Shown in pieces: positions 23,968 through 33,573 of a stretch of DNA of 64,000 nt. Made by a program: the position numbers and the translations under genes. The notes beneath the pieces are model-generated. The model saw only the letters and a list, made by a program, of their open reading frames with translations. It ran no database searches and was not told the DNA's origin. Each line of letters opens with the position of its first letter. Positions within the stretch are counted from its first letter, which is position 1. This DNA is from Diplosphaera chodatii (lineage: Eukaryota; Chlorophyta; Trebouxiophyceae; Prasiolales; Stichococcaceae): assembly GCA_032358165.1 (NCBI GenBank), contig JAALGY010000053.1:620001-684000 (forward strand). Reading direction: 5' to 3'.

Positions 23968-26495
23968 ATGCGCCTATCAGCGCAACGGCTGCAGCAGGGG
24001 TGCCATCTTCAGCTTCAGCCCGGTCAACGCCATACACTTTTGCACTATGGCGCCAGAATACCCCGCCGATCGCAACGCCAACCAGCCGTGAGCCAGCGCT
24101 TGTTGGCTAGAATCTGCAGCCTGCATGGAGCAACCGCGAGCATATGCTGTACACATATCATGCGGCTGACGCACGCTCGCCACTGCTCTGATCATAACAC
24201 TGTTGGACCTGTGCAGGTGAACCGGACCCCATTTGACCCCCCGGCGTTCAACCCTGCAAAGCTGACGGTGGCATATGAGCTGGGTTGCACGCCTCTGGCA
24301 CCACCGCCACTTGACGCACGGCGCTACACGCTCACGCACAATGACTTGACCGGCGCGCTGCAGCTCTCCATTGGGCGGCACTTCAACCTGCCGCAGCTCT
24401 CAGGTGCAGCTTGTGCTACTGGCCGACACACTGCTCAGCAGGGATGGCAGTGTCGGCCTGTACCGCCTGCAGCCCCACTCGATCGACGCGATCTTGACTG
24501 ACTGAATTACTTTGCGGCTGGCTTGCCTGCTGCACCCTGGAGGATACATATGGTCCATGTGCAGCTGCTGCTGGGCAAGGACTGGTGGAACAGCATGCAC
24601 CGGCATGGGCCTGCAAACATTTGGCGACCTATCCTAGCACAGACTTCTTGCTCAGTGATGTGCTTCGTCACTCAAGCTTGCCGCGGGAACTGCAGGCTGG
24701 TATGTGCGGCTGCTACGGGATGAGGTGCTGGCGGAGTGGTGTGCGCCGCCAGGTGGCGGGCCCCTGGAGCTGCATGTGTACTGCCATGTCAGCGGGCAGG
24801 AGCGGTGGCTGGCGCCGCCGCAGCTGCGCAACTACATCTTCAAGCGCGAGATGCCGTTGGTGAGTGGTGGTCTGCCACGGTGGTGTGTTGAGCGCGGTAC
24901 TGCCTAGGCAGACCCTTGCTGATTTAGGCGTATGCTCGAGGCTTGCGAGTGGTTGTCAGATGTACTGACCGAACTGTACTGCCCTTTGAGAACGAGCAAC
25001 TTGCAGGTAGTACATGCGTGCTTCAAGGGTGTGAATCTGGCAGACATTGCTGACATATACCATGTGCATGTCATGCAAGGTGCTGGACACGCTAGCGTGG
25101 GCGGAGCGCGACCTGCTGCTGGCGTACCCCAGATTTGCAGACGCCAATGTGTTTGTGCACCTCAACTCCACGTCTCAGGTGTGCAGAGCATGCATGCATC
25201 TGGGCAGACGGTCGTGCATGGTCTGCAGTGTGTTGCACCGCAAGCCAGAGCAGCTTATACTGATGGCGTAGGGTCAGGCAATGTTACACTCATGACCATC
25301 CTGACCTCAAGGACGCACCTGTGTGCAGGACCTGCACTGCACGGTGCAGTGGGGGCGGTTGGGGTATCGGGATACATGGCGCCGTACACCCACCTCAATT
25401 TTGCAGCGGTTGCTGCACGCATGGCGGCCAACGCCCGCCTGGTTCGGCATGCGGGACCCGACAGATGCACCGGTGAGCAATGCTGTCGGTCATGACATAG
25501 GGGACACATGCATCGGCTTGACCACCTAGTCAGCTGCAGTTCCGTGCCGGCTATGGTTGTGGAGAGTGCAAGTCTCTAGCTGCCAAGACTGGCATTGGGA
25601 GCCTGCCCCTAGAAATGCAGTAGTCATGCGTCGTGAAGGCTGCACAAGTGCTACGAGAGATATCTGTATCACCTCAATGTTTCAGGTGCCACGGCGGCGG
25701 TGGAAGCTGGACGATAGCATGGACGAGGAGGAGGCAGCCGAACTGTTCTCAGCATCTGGGGCTAAAGACGCAGGGCCAATCAGCACAGATGCACTGCCCA
25801 GCATCCAGGCAGAAGCAGCCATCGAAGCGGCTGCTGCTGCGGCAGAGTTCTCAGACTTCCCAGATGCCCCAGCAGCGGCAGCAGAAGGTGTAACATGGCC
25901 AGTGGCAGCGCGGCGGCAGGCAGCAGGGGAGCAGCAGGAAGCAGCTCAGACATCCAGCATCGCCACCGCTGCTCCAGCCACAGCCGCGGCAGCAGTGGCG
26001 CAGCAGGACCCTCTGGTTACAGAGGCCCTGGAGGCAGCCCAGCAGCAGCGCAGGGCCAGCCTTACTGCGGATCCAGCTGGCAATGGCGCGCCACTGCTTC
26101 ATGAGGAACTGCCTCGAAGCAGCGACAGGGATGGCAGACAGCCAGGCGACTTGGGGCCGGCAGGCACAGCAGAGAGGAGCAGCACAGACAGCAACGGGAG
26201 TCAGCCAACTGCGCTGCAAGCAGATGAGCATGCCCAAGCAGTGCAACAGGCTCAGTTGCCGACCGCCAGATCACGCCAGAGCAGCCCAGATGGCAGAGGT
26301 AGCTCTCAGCGGGCGAGTGGGAGTGGAAGAGGCAGTGCTGGGGACAGGCGTGAAGACAGCAGCAACAGCTCGGTGCACACCGTTCAACTGCAGCAGGCAT
26401 GGCCGAGCCACCCTGGGGCTGCGGTGGGAAGGGAACGGGTTTGCTGCGTTGCGTCGCAGCACCAGCAGCAGCCGCGTGAACGCATGTGGGATTGA
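23968..26495 (+). CDS. SGR: STAY-GREEN protein (magnesium dechelatase) with long C-terminal extension
   Basis: STAY-GREEN removes Mg2+ from chlorophyll a to give pheophytin a, starting chlorophyll breakdown in the plastid. After a basic transit-like N-terminus (MRLSAQRLQQGCHLQ...), the exon ending at about 24402 reads FDPPAFNPAKLTVAYELG and YTLTHNDLTGALQLSIG, with the conserved His-x-Asp pair. Next come GWYVRLLRDEVLAEW, LHVYCHVSGQERWL and LRNYIFKREMPL (about 24695-24858); AYPRFADANVFVHLNS (25080-25173); and LHCTVQWGRLGY (from about 25329). These follow the plant SGR domain in order. An exon from about 25685 then encodes about 270 residues rich in Ala, Gln, Ser and Glu, ending MWD-stop. Such a tail is not part of usual SGR proteins, and I see no Cys-rich SGR C-terminus. 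A phase-0 intron may run from 24089 to 24217, but the frame is also open without it. Confidence 0.9.
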
Positions 26496-26863
26496 GACGG
26501 CAATGTGACTCCATCAGATAGAAGGAAATTGTATATATATCGAAAAGTCCAGCTACCGACCTGAAGTGTAGTCTGCAGCAAGCATTGGGTTGCAAGGCAC
26601 TTCAAGGCATGCTGTCAATACAGGTAGGCATGCATACTCTGCAAGCATGTCCTGGTGTCCACGGACGGACATGCATGGTCTAAGCACTGAAGATCCTCGA
26701 GTAGCTGCAATACTACCCGAACCTCCCCTATTCATAATACCGTACTGACGAACATCATAACATGACATAAAACTACGACCTGTGACAGATGTATGACTAT
26801 CACATAGGCTTGGCTGTGATCACAGCTCGGCTCCAGTGTTTGTTTCGGCCATCTATAACTTGA
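26496..26863. other. Convergent intergenic spacer
   Basis: Between the STAY-GREEN stop and the stop of the first zinc-finger/U-box gene. 3' UTR material only, as far as can be seen. Confidence 0.5.
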
Positions 26864-28789
26864 TCACGGGGCGGCGCTAGATACGGTAGTTTTGAGCTCA
26901 AGCACGCCGACTGACTCCAGCCAGGCTGTGAGCTCCCGGACGGCATTGTTGGGCGTCACGTGGCTATGCGCCAGCTCGATGCCCAGCACAGGACTGACGT
27001 TGCTGGAGGCCAGGCGTGCCTCTAGTGCGCTTCGCTGGTAGGTGATGCCATCGGCAGCTATGCAAGGGTCGTCCATAACGCCCTGCAAGCGCAAGGCACT
27101 TGTGTTTTACACCACATATAGTGCAGGTGTAATGACAGCACACGCATGCTGACCAGCTCACCATTTCGACAGTATGGCTTGATATGGGTTGAGGTAATAG
27201 CAAGCTGCAAATCGTGCACACCTTTGTTATGGGGCATTTGACTATGTCGAGCAATGGCGCGAGCGAAATAGCGTGCATGTCCTCAGCAGCAACCACAGGT
27301 GCAGCCCTGAGGTCATGGGAGGCAGCTGCAGCAGGTGTAGTGGACGCCTGCATGCAAATCAACATGCACCGTCTTCTCTAGCATTGAGAGTGTTTGTGTG
27401 ACCTGGCCCTCTCCTGCATAGGTGCGTACTGTTCAGCCTGCCAGATGGCTTGCCTTGTCAGCATTGTACCTCTGTGCAGGGCAGCTGCTCAGTTTGGCGT
27501 GGCGGCGGCGGTGGCAGTGGCGGCGGCAATGCAGCTCCCTTGGGTGCATCACCGCTTGACAGTGATGCCGGCTGCTGCCCATGACCGACTGTGCATATGC
27601 ATCAGCAGTGCACTTGTGTTGCTCAGCTCGATGTCCAGATGCACATATCTTAGTCTAACATTGACGGGCGCGAAGGAGGTCAGGTGCTGACGAGGCTGGG
27701 AGAATGGCGCACCAGAGCTCAGCCACGCAACACGGGTCTTGTGCCGCTGACCAGGCTCGTGTATCTCCCTCAGGTTGTGCATGTCGGGGCATCTCAGGCC
27801 GCAGGGCTTGCAGATTGCCAAACCTTGGGAATTGAGAGCATGGCAGGCCTTCTCATGGGCATGACTCTGCAGTGCCACTCACATGCAGCAGATCGATGTT
27901 GCATTTCCTCAGCCTTGCATGCTGGCTGTGCTTGCATGCTCACGGACAACACTTATCGGACTGTATATGCTGCTGCTGTCATCCCTGTAATGCAGACAGC
28001 ACACCTGGAAATGCTGGAGGGCAGTCGCGCTGTCACCTGCAGACTGGCACACGCGGCATGCATGCTGTGTGCCGGGTGGAGGCTGCCATTGGGCGTCATA
28101 TGGATGCTGTGCCTTGGTGCTGCCACTGCTGTTCCGTGTTGCCGTTGATCCCACTGCAGCTGCGGATGACGCCACACTCACAGCCATGCTGGGTGCAGTG
28201 CTGAGCGCTGGCATGCGGATTGAGACACCTGGCACTGCAGCTCTGGGATCTGCTCCCAGCCGGGCTGCCAGCGCTGCAATGTGACGCCTGCCTTGCAGGT
28301 GAACCTGCATGATGGTGCGGTTGCACACCTGTTGCACGTGTCTCCTGCGCTGCCAGGGACGTTGGATGTGCCTTTTGTGCACAAGCATGCGTTTATGAGG
28401 CGCACCAGGAGGTCATCCTTGGAAGTGCAGGGCGCACTGCACAGGTCACACGTCCAGCAGCTACCAGGTGGCCCGTCAGGTATGCTTGCATGCAGCCCGG
28501 GTGGCGCCGCTGGCATCATAGCTGCAGGGGGTGCTGCAATTGATGCTGGCGGGGTACCGTCCGTTGACCGTGCTGCTGCCACAGGCGCCTCAACAGTGAG
28601 CGCCTCCTGTGTGGGCGACAACAGACCGGAAGATGCCAGCCAGTTGTATGGATCGAAGGACGCTGAGCTGGCAGGCGCAACAGCTGCAACGGGAATTGCT
28701 GGGTCCGCGTGATCTGCAGGCTCAAGCTCTGTGACGGCTGGATCCGATGAAGTGTATCGAGAGACTTCTCGGATCTGGACAGTGACCAA
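26864..28789 (-). CDS. C2H2 (U1/matrin-like) zinc-finger plus U-box protein, copy 1
   Basis: Predicted E3 ubiquitin ligase with nucleic-acid-binding-type fingers. Exon 1 encodes a Pro/Ala-rich N-terminus and WTCDLCSAPCTSKDDLL. It joins at about 28306 to VHLQGRRHIAALAARLG, making one CX2C...HX5H finger. Further exons give HACRVCQSAGDSATALQHF and then ICKPCGLRCPDMHNL with EPGQRHKTRVAWL, a long-type finger. A short Pro-rich exon (about 27480-27540) is likely. The U-box is split: LLDIVKCPITK (ends 27222) joined in phase 0 to GVMDDPCIAADGITYQRSAL (starts 27082), ending VSSAAP-stop. The Trp normally found in U-box helix 1 (EEW/QQW) is replaced here (EARL). Divergent from copy 2, which has the same finger order. 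Exon joins between 27300 and 27880 are approximate. Confidence 0.75.
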
Positions 28790-29460
28790 CTCGCCCTGCG
28801 TAACATGCTGGTAGCAGAGTCACTACCTCAGCATCAACGATCAAGTCATTGCACCTGAAGCTCACGGATCAGCCAGCAGAAGCCTGTTGCATATGCAGTG
28901 TTACATCGCAGTATGCACGTACTTTACCTCTGTTACATTGAGACGGCATGTCACGACATGTTCCTGCGCCGTGGCATGCAGCATGGATCACATTGACGAT
29001 GCGCTTTGGACGCAGTCAAGCCGCCAGCCCCTCAAACCGTGCATTTCACCGCACACGTCATAAACTGATGCACAACGATGTTACATAGGACAACGATACA
29101 TGTTGTTTGTAGCGCTCATGCCTCTCATGCGTGCTCAGCACAGCATGCATGCAGGGTGCCTGAGCATTTGTAGATCGAGGAGTGAGGACAGGCTGATCTA
29201 CAAGACAACACCGGTCAGCCGGATGCTCGAGTCCTTGGCTTCCAGCACCGCACGTGCAGAACATGCATTCACCCTTCTGCATGCAATTGTAGGGCGCTGT
29301 CGACGGCTTCTGCGACAAACCAGGAGCCTCGTACATACAGCACTCAAACCTAGATTTGCATGCGCACGTGTTCTTTGCGGTGTTACAACCTGCAGCCTTG
29401 GATAATACTATAGCTGTGCTGAGCGGCTTAAATGTGCAGCCATTGGTGGCAACCATAGCA
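28790..29460. promoter_or_regulatory. Bidirectional upstream region of two zinc-finger/U-box genes
   Basis: 671 bp between divergent start codons of copies 1 and 2. No other gene seen. It presumably carries both promoters; no individual element can be assigned. Confidence 0.4.
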
Positions 29461-31037
29461 ATGGCTGACGCTAGAGACATTTATGGCGGCGCCGCAACTG
29501 CATGTGGTACCTGGGCACTCTGCAAGGTTTGCAACGTGAGCCTCAGCAGCAGGCGAATCAAACAGCACTTTGAGGTGAGGTTGCTGTACCCACCACGCAA
29601 TGTTCACCTGCATGGCATGTGGGAGTGATTGTGGCAATGAACTCATGTCACAGATGCACATGTGCAGGAGGACGATGACCACTGGCAAGCATGCGAGGAT
29701 GCAAGCGCAGACAGCTTTGTGTGCTTCGAGTGCGGAGTGTGGTGCCAGTCACAAAAGACCTTGGACGAGCACCTGGCTGGCTGGGCGCACAGCAAGCGCA
29801 TCGAGTGGTTGGGTGGGGACGGGGCAGCAGCCTATGGACATCACAGCGGCGGTGGCGACGGCGATGACGACGACTACAGTGACAGCGAAGCGTCCTGGTC
29901 CGAAGAAGACGACGAGATGACCTCGGCCGAGCGCCCAGCACCTGGGCATATGCTGTGCAAGCTGTGCAACTTCAGCAGCAGCCGCACGGACATGTTCTAC
30001 CATCTTCATGTGGGTCCACATGACTGCGCCTCGCATGCAACACTGCAGTGGTGCCTCGTGTCTGCAACGTGCTTCGGCCATCTCTTGACCGGCCATCTGT
30101 TTGTTCTTGCAGAGCGCAGCTCACAGAGAGGTCGCCTCTGGGGACTGGGGCGCCCGGATCGCATGCATTGAGTGCGGTCTCTTGTGCAGCAGTCAGCACA
30201 ACCATATTCAGCACTTAAATGGGGTCATGCACCAGGCGCGCAGGAGATGGCTGTATGAGAATGGACCATCTGGCAACCAGATAGGTGACTCTTTATTCGT
30301 CAGCTGCGGGCGGCAGCCTTTGCGCCCACCACTTACTGCAGCGGAAGCATGTGGGCTGATCGCCAATGCTCAATAGGGTCATCTGGTCTGCAGGCGGCCC
30401 CACCGGACAGTTTGCGACTGGCAACAGGAGCTGCCCTGCGGCCGGCCCCGCTGGCGCTGTGATGTCCTACCCCACGCGTGCGTGGCCAGCGTCGCAGGTG
30501 CTTGTGCCTGACTATGCCTGACGGCTGATGCAAAGGATGGGCTTGTGGCTGCATACCTGCCCAAAGTGCTGTAGCATTGCTGTTCGTACTTCAGGCAAGC
30601 AGGCCAGGATGCAATTGCGCAGGGTGCCGGCGCCAATGCTAGTCTTGGTGCCCACCTCCTCAAGGAGCTCGAGCAGCTGCTGACCTGTCCCGTCTCGCAT
30701 GTGAGCTGGCATCCGAGGCAGATGCAATCCATTGGTTGCCCTCTGTGCTTGGACAGACTTGCATGCGGCCAGGTTGTCCACAAGCACTTTGGCGACCACC
30801 GCACATGTGTGCTGCTTGCAGGACATCATGCGGAACCCTGTCATTGCGCAGGACGGTCACAGCTACGAGAAGAGCGCTATCGACCAGTGGTTCAGGCAGC
30901 ACAGCACATCCCCAGTGACGGGTGCTGCGGTGGGCGACCCCAGGGTGCAGGTACCCAACCGCGGGATGCGTGCTGTTGCGGCGCTGTACCACCGCTACAT
31001 GGCCCTAGCACTGCAGACAGAACACACCCTACCATGA
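29461..31037 (+). CDS. C2H2 (U1/matrin-like) zinc-finger plus U-box protein, copy 2
   Basis: The first exon starts MADARDIYGGAA and carries ALCKVCNVSLSSRRIKQHF. Exon 2 (from 29671) has CFECGVWCQSQKTLDEHL and GWAHSKRIEWL, an acidic linker (DDDDYSDSEASWSEEDDE), then LCKLCNFSSSRTDMFYHLH. Exon 3 (about 30115-30282) has CIECGLLCSSQHNHIQHLNG and VMHQARRRWLYENG. So two short and two long fingers alternate. A Gly/Pro linker follows, then the split U-box: ELEQLLTCPVSH (ends 30700) joined in phase 0 to DIMRNPVIAQDGHSYEKSAI (starts 30822) with DQWF, HSTSPVTG and VPNRGMRAV, stop at 31037. Likely E3 ligase; the finger ligand is unknown (RNA or DNA inferred from finger type). Six exons. Confidence 0.82.
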
Positions 31038-31571
31038 TGCCATTGGTGCATGGACAACATGCTGCTGCTGAGAAAGATAGCAGCGCACTCTCCTTGGAGT
31101 GGTGAATCGCAGGAGGATGAACCATGCAGCAAAGTTTGCCTTGCATGACCCCTGACGATCCGGCAACAGATTCACGTCATGGGCCGAAGCCTGCCGATTG
31201 CTCCGAAATCGACGCAGTAGATTTAGTGGCGGTCCAGATGCTGTCCACCAGCCCCACCTGGCATCTGCACATTGGTCCCATCTCCCATGCGTGCGCCAGC
31301 CCTGGCAAGACCGAGCAAAACCCTGCTCTCGCATCCAGTGTCCGTCCAAGAGTGCCAGGATCTCAAGGCACAAAACCCCGACACAATAAGCATCATCGGT
31401 AGCTTTCAACAAGCAGCCGGTAGCACGCCCTCTGTCGCAGCCCTGCTGGCGTCCGCTGCACGGTGATTGCTGTCCGTATGAATCTCGATTCCGGAAGACG
31501 CGAGGTCAACGTATAGGAAACGTGTCCTCGCACTGCGGGCTCACCGTGGCTATTCCGTCCCGCTGGGCGCA
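31038..31571. other. Intergenic spacer between tandem zinc-finger/U-box copies
   Basis: 534 bp from the stop of copy 2 to the start of copy 3, both plus strand. No other coding sequence recognised. It must supply the promoter of the intronless copy. Confidence 0.4.
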
Positions 31572-32660
31572 ATGAAACCAGAATGTCAACTGTGTAACCT
31601 GGTGCTGGATCCGATACCTGCCAAGCATCATTTTTTGGGACGGCGCCACAGGCAGGCCTGTCTCCGCGAGAAGTACCTTGCAAACAGCAAGCGTGACGAT
31701 GAACAGTTCACACGCGCTTTGTGCTGGGACTGCGGCTCGTGGTGGCCATCGCAGCGAGAGCTGCGTGAGCATCAGGAGGGCCTCCATCACAGGCTGCAAC
31801 TGATCACTTTGGGCATCCGTCCGGGGCAGTCCATCCAGCCTGACGCAGCTGGCGGATGCATTGATGACGGTCCCATCCGCCCAGCCTCGCCAACGCCCAG
31901 CAGCAACGGCAGCATGGTGATGCCGCCTCAGCCGAACGACCAAGCCGCGACTGCACCTGCAGGGAGTTCGCAGCCCATCGCCCTGCCGCTGATGCCTGAT
32001 ACAGCGCAGCAGCAGGCGCCTGCCGTGGGGGTCGCAGTGGTCGTAGTGCGGAGGTGCAAAGTCTGCGACTGGGCTGGCAGCGAGCATGCTGCCTGGAACC
32101 ACTTCAAGAGCGATGCACACCGGCATGCAGCAATGCAGCCACCTGCCACGCCGGATGGCAGGGTTGCCTGCATCGCCTGCGGCATCTGGTGCCCGAATGC
32201 GCGCAACCTGGTGCAGACGCACTACCCTGGTGTCAGACATCACTACCATACACAGTGGCTAGCTGGCCCGCCTCCTCCCACTGCGGGACCAGGCGAGCGT
32301 GGACCAGTCGAGCCTCTGCTGCCCCCAACACATTCCGAGCAATCAGCAAAGAGACAGCAGCTAGTTGAGGATGGACAAGCGCGCCCTGCCAAGCGTGTTT
32401 GTGTTGCGGCTGGTCCCAACATGCTGCCTGAGCTGGAGCAGCTGCTGCTGTGCCCCATCTCTCACGAGGTCATGGTCGACCCAGTGTGCATTGCAGACGG
32501 CAGCAGCTACGAGCGCAGCAGCATTCAGCAATGGTTTTTGGAGCACAACACGTCACCAGTGACAGGCTTGGCGATGGACACCCGAGAGCTGTGGCCCAAC
32601 CGCACAGTCCGTGCCGTCACTGCCCTGTATAACCATCACAAGGGACCACCATCATCTTGA
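31572..32660 (+). CDS. C2H2 (U1/matrin-like) zinc-finger plus U-box protein, copy 3, intronless
   Basis: A single uninterrupted 362-codon frame. Fingers in order: CQLCNLVLDPIPAKHHFLG with RRH (residues about 5-27); CWDCGSWWPSQRELREHQEG with LHH (about 50-75); CKVCDWAGSEHAAWNHFKS with AHRH (about 160-185); CIACGIWCPNARNLVQTHYP with GVRHH (about 195-222). The U-box starts at LEQLLLCPISHEVMVDPVC and includes ADGSSYERSSIQQWFLEHN, TSPVTG and WPNRTVRAVTALY, stop at 32660. Same short-long-short-long finger order as copy 2, but no introns, whereas copy 2 has five. It could be a processed copy that gained a promoter, or a gene that lost introns. All conserved U-box residues are present, so it is probably functional. 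Confidence 0.88.
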   Translation: MKPECQLCNLVLDPIPAKHHFLGRRHRQACLREKYLANSKRDDEQFTRALCWDCGSWWPSQRELREHQEGLHHRLQLITLGIRPGQSIQPDAAGGCIDDGPIRPASPTPSSNGSMVMPPQPNDQAATAPAGSSQPIALPLMPDTAQQQAPAVGVAVVVVRRCKVCDWAGSEHAAWNHFKSDAHRHAAMQPPATPDGRVACIACGIWCPNARNLVQTHYPGVRHHYHTQWLAGPPPPTAGPGERGPVEPLLPPTHSEQSAKRQQLVEDGQARPAKRVCVAAGPNMLPELEQLLLCPISHEVMVDPVCIADGSSYERSSIQQWFLEHNTSPVTGLAMDTRELWPNRTVRAVTALYNHHKGPPSS

Positions 32661-33573
32661 TGCAGAAGCTATAGATCAGCTTCTCGTTGACGAGTAGCAT
32701 CGGCGTCATGGGTCGTCTGTGAGATGAGTACCCTCTGCAGTCGATGCACTGGACATTGTTGGCTTGCTTGACGAGAAACAGGGCATGCAACAGTTGCTGC
32801 TGCTGATAGGCAGGCAGGACAACCCTGGTCGACGGTGATGTAGATGTATCGCCCAGGATGGCAACGGCAGTCTCGCATATACTGTGCAGAGTTGACCTTT
32901 GTTAAGAGAGTGCATGGGTGTGTGGCACATGAGGGATCATGTTGACCAAAAGGCTGAGGAATCTGTGTGCACATTGGACTGGAGCATTTGTTTACATCGC
33001 CTCCATAACACACGTAAAACAATCTCAAATGCGCCAGGCGCAAGGGCGCGTGTACTGAAAACAGCAGGGACCTTGCACGCTCATCGGCCAACTGGAATAC
33101 CGTAAGTGTAGCACAGAAACCCCCCACAAAATGCTGCTGCTGCACCAAACTCGAGGCTGTCTCCTGACGCACGTGCAGGGGGCCCTCATGGCTCCTGTCT
33201 GCTCTGCAACATGACATCGCCGGACGCCCAAATAACACGGGTGCATGCATGATTGTAGCTCCCTTGTAGACTTGATTTGTTCCCCATGCAGCTAGCCAGC
33301 GGCTCAGCAGGCGGTTGCAGATGCCGAAGGCCCCGAGCCCTCCAGCCCGAGGGCAGAATCTGCAGCTCAGGGCTCCAGAGTGGGAGACCCCAGCCGAGGT
33401 GTGGCAATGTGCCGCACGGGTGGGGGCTTGGGGCACCCAGACTGCCGCCGCCTGTAGCCGAAAGCGCCGCAACAATGCTCATGTACCGCCCGAGTGCCTG
33501 CCCCGTGTCGTGAGCACGCACGCCCAGGCTCGCGTCGTCCTTGCCACATGGTCGTCGTCCCCCGCGGAGCTGC
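32661..33573. other. Convergent intergenic spacer
   Basis: Between the stop of U-box copy 3 and the stop of glutamate synthase. At 913 bp it is longer than the other convergent spacers here. Short open frames on both strands lack splice context or family resemblance. I see no gene. Confidence 0.45.

Noticed and set aside
25851..26595. Minus-strand frames opposite the STAY-GREEN tail
   Set aside because: They are antisense shadows of the Ala/Gln-rich coding exon, rich in Cys and Trp with no recognisable domain.
31038..31571. A poly-A tail or target-site duplication proving copy 3 is a retrocopy
   Set aside because: I could not find a clear A-run or matching flanking repeats; the retrocopy idea rests on lack of introns only.
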